A stretch of 64,000 bases of DNA, from assembly GCA_035645145.1 (NCBI GenBank), contig DASQNC010000025.1, positions 434,001 to 498,000 on the forward strand, read 5' to 3'. The notes beneath the pieces are model-generated. The model saw nothing but the letters and a program-made list of their open reading frames with translations. It had not been told where the DNA came from and searched no databases. The DNA comes from Azospirillaceae bacterium (GTDB lineage: Bacteria > Pseudomonadota > Alphaproteobacteria > Azospirillales > Azospirillaceae). Numbering within the stretch: position 1 is the stretch's first letter; every line of letters begins with the position of its first letter. Positions 48,347 to 57,611 of this stretch are shown here, one piece after another. The position numbers and the translations under genes are program-made.

Positions 48347-48651
48347 ACCGGGTACAAGCTCGGCTTGAAAATCCGCAAGGGCCCCATCCGTCGCGCTGCG
48401 TAAAAACGCGGCGGTGACGGATGGGGGAGCCATACCGCCGGCTCAGGTTCCGAAACCGCGGCTGGTCCATTCCCCATTGGGGCGGGGATGCTTCTTCAAA
48501 ATCCCGGATGTCCGCGGGAAGCGGACGGCAGTTGTCCCGGCGCCATCGCCCCGGCGGGTTTGAAGCCGCCAGCGGCGATGGGACGCCTGTAGGCGGGTCG
48601 GCCGACGAGCAATTCTCGGCCGCCGCGGAATTGGCCCGCCGAATTGGCCCT
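48347..48651. terminator. Gene-free convergent region with two large hairpins
   Basis: 305 bp between fliP and the TPR gene, no ORF. At 48382-48426, CCCCATCCGTC pairs with GACGGATGGGG around a 23-nt loop that contains TAAAAA; it is 35 bp beyond the fliP stop. At 48543-48581, CCATCGCC pairs with GGCGATGG, enclosing a second stem GGCGG / CCGCC. The first suits fliP termination and the second the minus-strand TPR operon. Neither has a clean U-run. Confidence 0.5.
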
Positions 48652-51600
48652 TTATGCCCGGCCAGCGTCCCCCATACGGCGCCGGTACTCCTGCAGGAAG
48701 TTCTGGAACAGATCCACTTCGCCGACCTTCTGCTGGATCGTGCGAATGTCCAGAAGCCCAGTCGCCTGTTCGGGCCGTGTCATCAGACGGAACGTGTCGA
48801 AGTCCGGCGTGCCCTCCATCGCCGCCGAGAAATCGCGGCGCAGAGCAGCCAGTCCCCCCGCATCCCCCGACAGGGCCAGAGCCACGGCCCGGTTCAACAA
48901 TGCCCGGCGCAGCTCGGGGGCGATCTGTCCACTCTTCGGCGGCGGGCCGATCAGGACCGCCAGCGCACGCTCGGCGTCGCGCCAGCGCTGGGCACGCCAC
49001 GCAATGTCGATGCGCAGAAAATCCGCGGGCTGGGAATCGTCCCCATCCAGAAGCCGAAGCGCCTGTTCCGACCGGCCGAGTTCCGCGAGCGCACGTGCAT
49101 AGAGCAGCCGACGCTCACGCACCATCTCCGTCGACAGACCCTGCGCATTGCTCATCTCGATCGCCTGGGCGGCTTCCTCCGGCCGATTGTCGAGCAACCG
49201 GATCGCGGCCAACCGTGCGCCGACCGCGGCCTTTTCAGGACCGACCAAACGGTCGCGAACCTGCATTTCCAAAAGCGTCGCCGCTCGGTCCAACAGGTCA
49301 ACCTGCACGAGGCGCTCGGCAAGCCGTGCGATCACGACCTCGCCCCGCCGTCCGGACGGCAGGAGGTGGCGCCACTCGTCGAAGAAGCTGAGTGCGTTCA
49401 GCGGCGACAGGGCCGCGGCACCATCCTCCACGAAGATCCGCGCAAAGGTTTCGGCCAACTCGCGATCAATGGAAGATCTGTTCGGGTGGTCGGGGTAGAA
49501 TTCTATCAATTGCTTCAGGTTGGCGAAGCCGCGCACGAACTCGCCATGGGCGATCTGCAAGCGTGCCAAGCGTCGGCGGATGGCGATCTCCAGTTCGTCG
49601 CCGCGCCAAGCAAAAGTGAGGCGTTCCAACCGCTCCATCGCCTGTACGGCCGTGGCCTTGCCGGTCGTCAGTTCCAGGTCGATCAGCGCGAATTCCGCCC
49701 GGGTCCGGGCAAGCCGGTCGGTTCCCTTTTCTGCCGCGAGGGCCCAGAGCTGCGCCGCCGCATCCGTTCGCTTCTGCTGGTACTCCGCCAAGCCGCGCAG
49801 GAAGCGGCTCGCGCCGCTGGACTCGTCGCCAGCCTCGACACGGGTGTCGAGGCGATCCAGCAGGCGGATGGCCTCCTGCGGCTCATTTGCAACGAGGGCC
49901 GCCTCGGCGGCCAAAAGCGAGAAGCGGGTGAAGAACGGGTCCGGATAGGCGACCAGTGCGGCCTCGGCCCGTGAAAAGCCGCCGCGGGCGGCGGTCCAAT
50001 TGCCGGCCGTGGCTTCGCCGGCGGCCCGCCACAAGGTGGCCTCCAGGTCTCCATCAAGGGCCTTGTCCGCCAGATCGGCCAGACCTTCCTGCGGCCTCCC
50101 CGCCCAAACCCGTGCGGCTCCGCGCATGGCGCGGAACTCCGGCCGAAGGGCCGCGGTGGGCAGCGCCATCTCCACCAGATCCAATGCCCCCAACGTTTCG
50201 GGGGCAAACCCGTGGGCGAAGTAGAAGCGGGCCAGTTCGATGCGGCGCTTCTCGCGTTCGTCACCCGCGGGCGCCTGCACCACGGCGTCCAGCAACTGCT
50301 GGCGCGTTTCGACATAGGCGCTCGACGGGCCGCGGCGCCAACCATGGATGTCGAACAGGCGCACGGCATCGCCCGGTCGGGGGACACGCCGTAGATCGGT
50401 GGTCGGCGAGAGGGCGAGGCCACCCTGCGCCGTAATCTCCACCATCGCCGTCAGCGGCCGCGCCACCAGCCCATCCCGCAACGGGCGGATGGCGACCCCC
50501 TGCAGGGTGGGGACCAGTTCGACATCGGGGAAGCGGCTGCCATCGGCCACGGCCTGCGGCGCCTCCGAAAGGGGGACGATCAGGAGCTCGTCGCCGATTT
50601 CGGGATCTGTGAACGGTACCACGCGCGTCGCACCACTGGCCCGGACCAGAATACGTGGGCCAAGGGTGAATTCCGGCTCGGACTCGACGGGCAGCGAGAA
50701 CGCGCGGGGCGCACGGGTGGTCAGCAGCAGCACCCGCCAGGTGTTGCCGTCGCGTTCCACCGCCGGCTCGACACCCGGAGGCATCCGGAACCGCATCGCC
50801 GTCACGTCGCCGACGGCCGCCGACTCGACCGTACCGAAGCGCGGCGTCTGCGGCCCCACCTCGATTTCCGGTTGGCGGGCCAGACGGCGGTCGAAAACGA
50901 CGTAGATGTAGCCGGCCCGCTGAAACACGGCCGCAGCCGCGGGTTCCGCCAACTTCAGTGTGACGGCCGATGCCGGACCTGACGGATCCTGCGCCACCGG
51001 TCGCGCAGATGCCACTGGAACGGATGGCGCGCTCGGCCCCTGGGCTCCCCCCACGGCTCCCGGTGGGCCGCCCAGTTGGGCCGCGGATGGAGCAGTGGCC
51101 TCCTCCCCTGCACGAGCCGCCGGGGACGCCGAAGGAGGCGGTTGCACCGATCTCTGTTCGGCAGCCGGCTGAGGGGCCTTTGCTTGCACGCCAGCCGGCT
51201 GAGAAGATGCGGGTTGCGCTGCGGGCGCCGGCTGGGCCGGTGCCGCCGGTCCCTGCGCCATCGGCTGCCCCTGCGGAGCAGACGCAGCCGCCTGGGCCGG
51301 GGCCGCGGAGGACGGATGGGCATCGAGAACGTCCAGAACGACGCTGTTCCCGACCCGGAAGTCCCGGACCCGCGCATCCGCGGGCACGGTGACCTTCACG
51401 GAAAGCTGGTCACCACTCAATTGCGGGGCGAGGCCATGGATCCGCTGCGGCTTCACCAGGTCGACGTGGGACGAGTCCACCTTTGCCGCACGGGGGAAGG
51501 TGACGGTCACGATGTTACCGTCACGGGTGACATGGTAATCGGTGCGATCCTTCCAGTTGAATAGAAGGCGGGTGTATCCGTCATGCAGGCCCGTCCGCAC

Positions 51601-52080
51601 CGGCAGGTTCGGCAGGTTGCGGGCAGCCGGCTGCGTACCGGTCGGAGCCGGGGCGGAGGCCGGCTGTGCCTGTGGCCCGGGCACGGTGCCCAGAACATCG
51701 ACCACGACGCTGCTGCCGTCGCTGAAAGCCCGAGCCGACACCGGCCGCTTGGTCGTAATGACCAGAGTCCGGCCATCGGGTCCGACGCCGACCGTGCTCA
51801 CCATATCGGGCAAAGCGGCGGAAATTGCGCCGAAGCTTCCCTCCACGGGGCGGTCGAACCGAAGCGACACCTGTTGCGCCGATGCGTCGAACGAAAATTC
51901 GACGGGCTGCGGCCAGGTGAGAACGATACGGCCGCCTTGCCCTTGGGGCTGCGCCGCCACCCCGACCTGCTCGGCGCGCGATGGTACGGCGGCACCGATA
52001 GCCGTCGCCAGAACCGCCGTGGCGATCAGCGCGCCACCACGCCCTGTTGCCGTCCGGTTCCTGTTCTTCGCACCGCGCAT
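48652..52080 (-). CDS. Large exported protein with beta-rich repeats and C-terminal TPRs, last gene of the fliL operon
   Basis: 1142 aa. Signal peptide (about 1-36, ending SRA). Then two beta-rich AMIN-like modules (about 49-131 and 160-254; each ends VVVDVLG/VVLDVLDA), an Ala/Pro/Gln linker (about 255-370), a third module, and a long helical C-terminal half (about 600-1140) with TPR-like repeats (YFAHGFAPETLGALDLVEMAL, SPLNALSFFDEW). This predicts a periplasmic scaffold. No catalytic motif. It follows motE by 62 bp, which points to a flagellar motor or envelope role. I know TPR proteins in this operon position only as uncharacterised Rhodospirillales proteins. Confidence 0.85.
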   Translation of the reverse strand: MRGAKNRNRTATGRGGALIATAVLATAIGAAVPSRAEQVGVAAQPQGQGGRIVLTWPQPVEFSFDASAQQVSLRFDRPVEGSFGAISAALPDMVSTVGVGPDGRTLVITTKRPVSARAFSDGSSVVVDVLGTVPGPQAQPASAPAPTGTQPAARNLPNLPVRTGLHDGYTRLLFNWKDRTDYHVTRDGNIVTVTFPRAAKVDSSHVDLVKPQRIHGLAPQLSGDQLSVKVTVPADARVRDFRVGNSVVLDVLDAHPSSAAPAQAAASAPQGQPMAQGPAAPAQPAPAAQPASSQPAGVQAKAPQPAAEQRSVQPPPSASPAARAGEEATAPSAAQLGGPPGAVGGAQGPSAPSVPVASARPVAQDPSGPASAVTLKLAEPAAAAVFQRAGYIYVVFDRRLARQPEIEVGPQTPRFGTVESAAVGDVTAMRFRMPPGVEPAVERDGNTWRVLLLTTRAPRAFSLPVESEPEFTLGPRILVRASGATRVVPFTDPEIGDELLIVPLSEAPQAVADGSRFPDVELVPTLQGVAIRPLRDGLVARPLTAMVEITAQGGLALSPTTDLRRVPRPGDAVRLFDIHGWRRGPSSAYVETRQQLLDAVVQAPAGDEREKRRIELARFYFAHGFAPETLGALDLVEMALPTAALRPEFRAMRGAARVWAGRPQEGLADLADKALDGDLEATLWRAAGEATAGNWTAARGGFSRAEAALVAYPDPFFTRFSLLAAEAALVANEPQEAIRLLDRLDTRVEAGDESSGASRFLRGLAEYQQKRTDAAAQLWALAAEKGTDRLARTRAEFALIDLELTTGKATAVQAMERLERLTFAWRGDELEIAIRRRLARLQIAHGEFVRGFANLKQLIEFYPDHPNRSSIDRELAETFARIFVEDGAAALSPLNALSFFDEWRHLLPSGRRGEVVIARLAERLVQVDLLDRAATLLEMQVRDRLVGPEKAAVGARLAAIRLLDNRPEEAAQAIEMSNAQGLSTEMVRERRLLYARALAELGRSEQALRLLDGDDSQPADFLRIDIAWRAQRWRDAERALAVLIGPPPKSGQIAPELRRALLNRAVALALSGDAGGLAALRRDFSAAMEGTPDFDTFRLMTRPEQATGLLDIRTIQQKVGEVDLFQNFLQEYRRRMGDAGRA

Positions 52081-52142
52081 TGCTCAGCCATTCACGATTG
52101 GGGGCAGACGGGAAGGACCAGTCGCATTGGACCGGCCGGCGG

Positions 52143-53567
52143 CTATTGCACCGGAACCGGCGGGATTTGCCGGCGCTCGGCCAGTTGGGTTGTCACTTCG
52201 CGGGCGCGTTGGGCGTCCATGGCGGCGAGAATTGGGGCCGCCTTGGCCTCGCGCATGTTGCTCAGGACCTCCAGGAGCACGGGCATTTCCAGGGTGCCCA
52301 TGATGCGCGCGGCATCGGCCGGGCGCATGGTCTCGTACCATTTGACAAGACGCTCGGTTTCCTGCCGGTCGAGTTGGTCGGCCTGCTTCACCAACGCCTG
52401 GAGCTGGGTCGTCAGGTTCTTGATTTCGCCCAGCTTCTGGTCGATGCGCTTTTCCGCGGCAACCAGCAAGGCTTCCCGCTGGTCCTGCTCAATCTGCCTA
52501 CGATTCTGCTCCGCACGCCGTTCCGCCAGACGCTGCAGGACTTCCTGCTCGGCATCGGTGAAACGATCGGGAACCAACGAATTGGCGTCGCTGGAAGCGG
52601 CCGCGGGCTGGATTGACCGTACGGGCGCGGAAGATCCGGCCGGCGCCTGCTGGGCCTGCGCCACCTGCTGGGCCTGCGCCGCCGGCTGGGCCGGTCCCGT
52701 TGCCTGCGCGGTCTGCTGCGCAGGCATGGTTTGGCTCGTGTTGGTCGGGGTGGCCGCGTTCTGGGCGGGAACCTGGGCCGCGCTGGAGGCCGGAGGGTTC
52801 TGCACAGCCTGCGCCTTCACGGCGCGGGCGGCATTACCGGTTTCCACTGTTGTCCAGACGTCCTTGAGCCGGACGCCCAGCATCAGAACGGCGACGAAGA
52901 TCAGAACCGGCAGAAGCCGCGGCTGCATCTTGCGCCGCACCCGGGGAGCGGCGGGCCGGACGAGGGCACGGGCCATGCGACGCACGGCCGGTGCGGCAGC
53001 CTGCACCGCAGCAGCAGCTCCTTGAGCGATCGCCTGAGCCGGCGCGGTTGCACCCGCGGCAACACCTGCGCCCGCCTGCGGCGCCGGGCGCCCAGAGGCT
53101 GCCTCCTGCACCTGCCGCGGCGGGCCACCGGGGCGCGGCGGGCCGGACGGACGGGGTGGGCCCGGCGGACGGGGTCGCGCAGCCGGCCGCAGCTCGGCGT
53201 GGCCGGGCGCGGTTTGGGTTTGTATCGGCGCTTCGCCGCCGGGCGCGGGACGTGCGCCGGGTGGGCGCGGTGCCCCCCCTTGCGGACGTGGCGGCCCGCC
53301 GGCCGGACCACGTGGACGGGGGGGCGGGCCGGCAGGTCCCTGCGGCGACTGGGGTGCCACTTCGGCCGTCGCCGGCGCGTTGGCCGCCGGACCGGCCGGC
53401 CGGCCGCCGGAGGCAGGGGGCGGAGTGCGCGGACCGGCCGGACGCGGCGCGGGACCGCGTGGCGGCACGGGCGCTTGGCCTGAAGCGGCCGGATCGGGGG
53501 TGTGCGGCCCGGCAGCCTGTCGGGCGTTCGGGTTGGCCGGGGGCCGACGGGGAGGTGTCGAGCTCAT
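52143..53567 (-). CDS. motE: MotE-family flagellar motility protein with long Pro-rich N-terminal extension
   Basis: 474 aa. The last 260 residues are MotE-like: a transmembrane helix (about 217-233), a Gln/Ala/Pro-rich linker, a coiled coil (about 340-400: EVLQRLAERRAEQNRRQIEQ), and the MgtE-N-like C-terminus (MRPADAARIMGTLEMPVLLEVLSNMREAKAAPILAAM). MotE in alphaproteobacteria acts as a MotC chaperone. The first 213 residues are an Ala/Pro/Gly/Arg-rich tail on the cytoplasmic side, which ordinary MotE lacks. Its ATG overlaps the upstream stop as ATGA, so the extension appears real rather than a start-site error. Confidence 0.88.
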   Translation of the reverse strand: MSSTPPRRPPANPNARQAAGPHTPDPAASGQAPVPPRGPAPRPAGPRTPPPASGGRPAGPAANAPATAEVAPQSPQGPAGPPPRPRGPAGGPPRPQGGAPRPPGARPAPGGEAPIQTQTAPGHAELRPAARPRPPGPPRPSGPPRPGGPPRQVQEAASGRPAPQAGAGVAAGATAPAQAIAQGAAAAVQAAAPAVRRMARALVRPAAPRVRRKMQPRLLPVLIFVAVLMLGVRLKDVWTTVETGNAARAVKAQAVQNPPASSAAQVPAQNAATPTNTSQTMPAQQTAQATGPAQPAAQAQQVAQAQQAPAGSSAPVRSIQPAAASSDANSLVPDRFTDAEQEVLQRLAERRAEQNRRQIEQDQREALLVAAEKRIDQKLGEIKNLTTQLQALVKQADQLDRQETERLVKWYETMRPADAARIMGTLEMPVLLEVLSNMREAKAAPILAAMDAQRAREVTTQLAERRQIPPVPVQ

Positions 53568-54130
53568 CTAAGCTTCTCGATCACTTGGAGCAGTTCGCGC
53601 TCGGCCCTGGACAGGGTATCGACAACGGGCGCCGCCGGCCGCATATCCCCCCCCTCGGCGCCGGGCTTGGCCGCGACGGCGCCGGTCCGGGTCGCGGAGG
53701 ACGGCGCGGCGGAGGGCGTGCCCGTTTGGGATACAGCCGTTGCCGCCTGCCCGACGGGAGCTGCCGGTGCCGCGCTGCCCGCGGCGCGGGACGCGGGTGG
53801 TGCCACTCGGGTGCCGATGTTCTCAAGCCGGCTGCAAAGACTGTCGGCCGTTTCAATCATGATCTGCAGCTCGTCCCGCAGCGCGCGCGCGCGGTCGACC
53901 TGCTTGAGCAGCTGTTCACCCGTTTCGCTGGCCGTCTGGCGCATGGCCTTGACGCCGGCCTCGGCCCGTTGGGTCGCCTCGGCGAAACCACGGACCAGGA
54001 TTTCCAGCTCCTCGCGCCCCTGCCGGATCATCAAAATCCGCTTGTTCAGCGCAAAGGCAGTGACGATCGTCCCGGCCAAAAGGCCGATGATGATCAGGTC
54101 GAGCCCGAGGCCCAGCCAATCGACGTTCAT
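53564..54130 (-). CDS. DUF6468 flagellar-operon membrane protein
   Basis: 188 aa. A single N-terminal transmembrane helix (about 7-27), then a helical coiled coil (about 35-110: EELEILVRGFAEATQRAEAGVKAM and EQLLKQVDRARALRDELQIMIETADSLCSRLE), then a Pro/Ala-rich tail and a short C-terminal helix (LSRAERELLQVIEKLR). It belongs to the alphaproteobacterial DUF6468 family found next to fliM and motE. It overlaps both neighbours by ATGA, so it is translated in step with FliM and MotE. Function unknown. Confidence 0.85.
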   Translation of the reverse strand: MNVDWLGLGLDLIIIGLLAGTIVTAFALNKRILMIRQGREELEILVRGFAEATQRAEAGVKAMRQTASETGEQLLKQVDRARALRDELQIMIETADSLCSRLENIGTRVAPPASRAAGSAAPAAPVGQAATAVSQTGTPSAAPSSATRTGAVAAKPGAEGGDMRPAAPVVDTLSRAERELLQVIEKLR

Positions 54131-55200
54131 TGCGGCGTTTCCTCGGGTTTGGGTGTTTCGCCGTCGATGCGGACGGCAATGTGGCCGCCCTTGCGCCCCA
54201 TCCGGCCGGTGAACATCGGGACGTCACCGCAGCGGAGATCAACGGAATCGTCCGGCGAAGCATTGAGCATGATGCGGGTGCCAACCTTCCAGTTCAGCAC
54301 CTCGTGCAATGGCAGCGTCACTTGGTCGAGAACAGCCGCAAGCTGGACGTCGGTCATCCAGAGTTCGCCGGCCAGGTGGGTTTCCCAAATGCTGTCGCGG
54401 CCGAACTTCTCGCCCATGAACATCTGGAGCAGCAGCTCGCGAACTGGCTCCAGCGTCGCGTATGGGATCAGTAACTCAAGCCGGCCACCGCGGTCCTCCA
54501 TATCGATCCGCAGCTTGGCCAGGACGGCCGCATTGGAAGGACGGGAGATGGTGGCGAAGCGTGGGTTGGTTTCCAACCGGTCGAATCGGAACGTGACGGG
54601 AGACAACGGATCGAAGGCAGCGGACAGGTCCGACAGGACCACATGGACCATGCGCTCGACCAGGTTGCGCTCGATCGTCGTGTAGGGCCGCCCCTCGATG
54701 CGCATTGCGGCCGTACCGCGGCGACCACCCAGCAACACGTCGACGATCGAATAGATCATCGCGCTGTCGATCGTCATCAGGCCGAAGTTGTCCCATTCCT
54801 CGGCCTTGAACACCGCAAGCATGGCCGGCAAGGGGATTGAATTCAGATAGTCCCCGAATCGAACGCTGGATATCTGATCGAGCGACACTTCGACGTTGTC
54901 CGACGTGAAGTTGCGCAGCGACGTGGACATCATGCGCACGAGGCGGTCGAAGACCACCTCCAGCATCGGCAAGCGTTCGTAGTTGACCAGCGCCGAATTG
55001 ACCAGCGCCATGATCCCGGAGTTTTCCCCGTCTCCGGCGCCGTTCTGGTCGAAGCCCAGGAGGCTGTCGATCTCGTCCTGATTCAACACACGGGTGGAGC
55101 CGCCGAGGGCAGCACCGATTCCGCCATCCCCCTCCGCCATGGCCGCCCATTCTGCGGCCATGCGCTCTTCTTCACTCAGCCCGTCCAGCTTGCCGGTCAT
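54127..55200 (-). CDS. fliM: Flagellar motor switch protein FliM
   Basis: 357-aa C-ring protein that binds phospho-CheY and sets rotation direction. The N-terminal CheY-binding peptide is LNQDEIDSLLGF (about 39-50). The middle domain has VFDRLVRMMSTSLRNFTSDNVEVSLDQISSVRFGDYL and SDLSAAFDPLSPVTFRFDRLETNPRFA; the C-terminal FliN-like domain has LPLHEVLNWKVGTRIML and GRMGRKGGHIAVRI. An extra 38 acidic residues precede the CheY motif. Confidence 0.97.
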   Translation of the reverse strand: MTGKLDGLSEEERMAAEWAAMAEGDGGIGAALGGSTRVLNQDEIDSLLGFDQNGAGDGENSGIMALVNSALVNYERLPMLEVVFDRLVRMMSTSLRNFTSDNVEVSLDQISSVRFGDYLNSIPLPAMLAVFKAEEWDNFGLMTIDSAMIYSIVDVLLGGRRGTAAMRIEGRPYTTIERNLVERMVHVVLSDLSAAFDPLSPVTFRFDRLETNPRFATISRPSNAAVLAKLRIDMEDRGGRLELLIPYATLEPVRELLLQMFMGEKFGRDSIWETHLAGELWMTDVQLAAVLDQVTLPLHEVLNWKVGTRIMLNASPDDSVDLRCGDVPMFTGRMGRKGGHIAVRIDGETPKPEETPQ

Positions 55201-55256
55201 GGCCTCACCTCAGCCCGTTGGGCCCATCGATCGGATCCGCACCCGCACCGCGGCCG

Positions 55257-55769
55257 TCATTGCACCAGCACTTCCTGGAACAGCACGTCCTTGACCTGCA
55301 CAGGCTGGACCGCAATGGCAATGCGGTAGCGCAGCTCCTCGCGCAGTCGCTGGAAGCCGGCGGACCCGCGCAGATCCTCGAGCCGCAGCTCCCGAAGGTA
55401 GACTTGCAAATTGTCGACCACCCGGCTCTGCAGCTCGACCACCTTCGCCCGGTCCTCGATGCGGCACAACTCCAGGCTGACCCGGAGCTTCATGTAGCTC
55501 TGCCGCCGGGCCCCCGTGGATGTGAGGTTCACCAGGATTTCGGGCATGTCCTGGAAGGTCGCCACACACCCGGCCGCCTGATCCGGCGGCGGAGCCTCGG
55601 CCACCTTGGTGCCGGACAAGAAATCCAGCACGCCACTGAAGTAGACGGCCGCCCCGCCGACAGACAGCAGCAGAAGCGGCAGGACAATGAACAGGACGAT
55701 CCGCTTGCCGCTTAGTCGCTTCCGCGGAAGATCCTGGATATCAACGTCGTCGTGCATCTCCGCGACCAT
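55257..55769 (-). CDS. fliL: Flagellar basal-body protein FliL
   Basis: About 170 aa, start at the ATG at 55769 (GGAG 13 bp upstream; ATG at 55757 is an alternative). A basic N-terminal segment, one transmembrane helix (about 24-45), then a periplasmic FliL domain with MPEILVNLTSTGARRQSYMKLRVSLEL, RVVDNLQVYLRELRLEDL and the C-terminal VKDVLFQEVLVQ. It supports stator function. First gene of fliL-fliM-DUF6468-motE-TPR; divergent from flgF. Confidence 0.94.
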   Translation of the reverse strand: MVAEMHDDVDIQDLPRKRLSGKRIVLFIVLPLLLLSVGGAAVYFSGVLDFLSGTKVAEAPPPDQAAGCVATFQDMPEILVNLTSTGARRQSYMKLRVSLELCRIEDRAKVVELQSRVVDNLQVYLRELRLEDLRGSAGFQRLREELRYRIAIAVQPVQVKDVLFQEVLVQ

Positions 55770-55974
55770 CGCCACCGGCTCCCGACTTAGGATCGCGGAC
55801 AGGTGCCCGCCAGAAAGAGTTAATCCTATCGACGTTGTAGTCCAGATGTAGGTCGGACGACAAGCACCTGCACCAGCAACGTACGGCAAGTTCTGCCGGG
55901 CAACCCGTTCACAACTCCTGAACGCGGCGAGGGCGGCTCAGCATTTTCACAGCCGACCAACCCGGCGGGCAGAT

Positions 55975-55990
55975 TGGCACGGTCCATGCA
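55975..55990 (+). promoter_or_regulatory. Sigma-54 (-24/-12) promoter of flgF
   Basis: TGGCAC-GGTCC-ATGCA matches TGGCAC-N5-TTGCW with one change and keeps the essential GG-N10-GC. It is 62 bp upstream of the flgF start on the same strand. Flagellar rod/ring genes in alphaproteobacteria such as Caulobacter use sigma-54 with FlbD; a FlbD site was not identified here. Confidence 0.75.
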
Positions 55991-56051
55991 TGTCCGATGG
56001 CGACACCGGGACCCCCGGCCACTCTTCACCCGGCATCGCCGAGGACGGACG

Positions 56052-56777
56052 ATGGAAACACCGAGTTACATCGCGCTCGCCAGGCAGGACACACTGCGCC
56101 GCCAGATGGATGTGATCGCCAACAACGTGGCGAACATGAACACCACCGGCTTCAAGGCGCAGCGGATGCAGTTCGTGGAATTCCTCGAACGCGCCTCCCA
56201 ATCGGAACGCTATTCGATGCCCGTCGACCTCGCGACGACGCGGGACAACCGGCCGGGCCCGGTGACACCCACGGGCAACCCACTGGACGTTGCGATCGAA
56301 GGCGATGCCTACTTCGTCGTGGATACGGCGAACGGTCCGCGGTACACCCGCTCCGGACAGTTCCGCTTGGATTCCCAGCGCCGCATCGTCGATAAGAGCG
56401 GCCTGCCGGTCCTGAACCAAGCCAATCAGCCGATGGCGATCCCCGCTGCGGCGAACGAGATCACGATCACTGAATCCGGCATCGTCTCGACCGAGTTGGG
56501 CCAGGTCGGCCGCTTCCGCATGGTGCGGTTCAACGGCGACCAGCAACTCGAAGAGGTCGGCAACGGCCTCTACGCTACCGATCAGCAGGCCGTCGCCGCG
56601 GAGGATGCCAAGGTCGTGCAGGGCATGCTCGAGGGCTCAAACGTCCAGGGCGTCGTCGAGATGACCAGCATGATTTCTGTCACCCGCGAGTACCAGCAGG
56701 TACAGAAGATGATCGAGGCCGAGCATGAACGGATGCGCACGGCCAACCGTCAATTGTCGCGCCTCAGCGGCGCCTGA
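56052..56777 (+). CDS. flgF: Flagellar proximal rod protein FlgF
   Basis: 241 aa. Typical FlgF/G N-terminus (YIALARQDTLRRQMDVIANNVANMNTTGFKAQRMQFVEF), middle beta region with GNPLDVAIEGDAYFVVDT, and C-terminus VVEMTSMISVTREYQQVQKMIEAEHERM. ATG at 56052 with GAGGACGG upstream; the longer frame includes the sigma-54 promoter region. Leads flgF-flgG-flgA-flgH. Confidence 0.95.
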   Translation: METPSYIALARQDTLRRQMDVIANNVANMNTTGFKAQRMQFVEFLERASQSERYSMPVDLATTRDNRPGPVTPTGNPLDVAIEGDAYFVVDTANGPRYTRSGQFRLDSQRRIVDKSGLPVLNQANQPMAIPAAANEITITESGIVSTELGQVGRFRMVRFNGDQQLEEVGNGLYATDQQAVAAEDAKVVQGMLEGSNVQGVVEMTSMISVTREYQQVQKMIEAEHERMRTANRQLSRLSGA

Positions 56778-56802
56778 TCCTTAACGCCGAGGAACACGAA
56801 CC

Positions 56803-57588
56803 ATGCGCAGCCTCAGCATCGGCGCCACCGGCATGCTGGCCCAGCAGCTCAACGTCGAAGTCATTTCGAACAACATCGCGAACATGACGACGACGGGGTT
56901 CAAGCGGCAGCGGGCCGAGTTCCAGGACCTGCTGTACCAGAACATCCGGCGGGTCGGATCCACGTCGAGCGATGCCGGCACCGTGGTGCCGACCGGTGTG
57001 CAGATCGGTGCTGGCGTCCGCGCCGCAGCCGTCTACCGCATCAATGAGCAGGGGAACGTCCAGGTCACCGACAACCCGCTGGACATGGCGATCCGGGGGC
57101 GCGGCTATCTGCAGGTGCAATTGCCGACCGGTGAGACCGCATACACCCGCGCGGGCTCGCTCCAGTTGAACGCGGACGGGCAGATCGTCACCTCCGACGG
57201 CTTCCTGCTGGAGCCCCAGATCACGGTCCCGCAGGAAACCGTTTCGATCACCGTGAATGCGAGCGGCGAGGTCCTGGCCAGCATCGATGGCCAGGCGCAG
57301 CCGCAGAACCTGGGCCAGATCCAACTTGCCCTGTTCGCCAACGAGGCCGGCCTCGAGGCCTTGGGCGACAACCTGTTCCGCTCGACGCCGGCATCCGGCG
57401 ACGCGCAGGTCGGCAATCCGGGTGAGCCCGGCTATGGCCGGATCCTGCAGGGTTCGCTTGAGACGTCGAACGTGAACATGGTCGCCGAAGTGACCAATCT
57501 CATCACGGCCCAGCGCGCGTACGAGATGAACAGCAAGGTGATCCGGGCCGCCGACGAGATGATGAACAGCGTCTCGCAACTGCGCTGA
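56803..57588 (+). CDS. flgG: Flagellar distal rod protein FlgG
   Basis: 261 aa with the full rod pattern: MRSLSIGATGMLAQQLNVEVISNNIANMTTTGFKRQRAEFQDLLYQ, then the central LDMAIRGRGYLQVQL and C-terminal NVNMVAEVTNLITAQRAYEMNSKVIRAADEMM. Gap of 25 bp from flgF. It builds the distal rod that crosses the P and L rings. Confidence 0.97.
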   Translation: MRSLSIGATGMLAQQLNVEVISNNIANMTTTGFKRQRAEFQDLLYQNIRRVGSTSSDAGTVVPTGVQIGAGVRAAAVYRINEQGNVQVTDNPLDMAIRGRGYLQVQLPTGETAYTRAGSLQLNADGQIVTSDGFLLEPQITVPQETVSITVNASGEVLASIDGQAQPQNLGQIQLALFANEAGLEALGDNLFRSTPASGDAQVGNPGEPGYGRILQGSLETSNVNMVAEVTNLITAQRAYEMNSKVIRAADEMMNSVSQLR

Positions 57589-57611
57589 CCGACCGCCATC
57601 GGGGACCCCCC

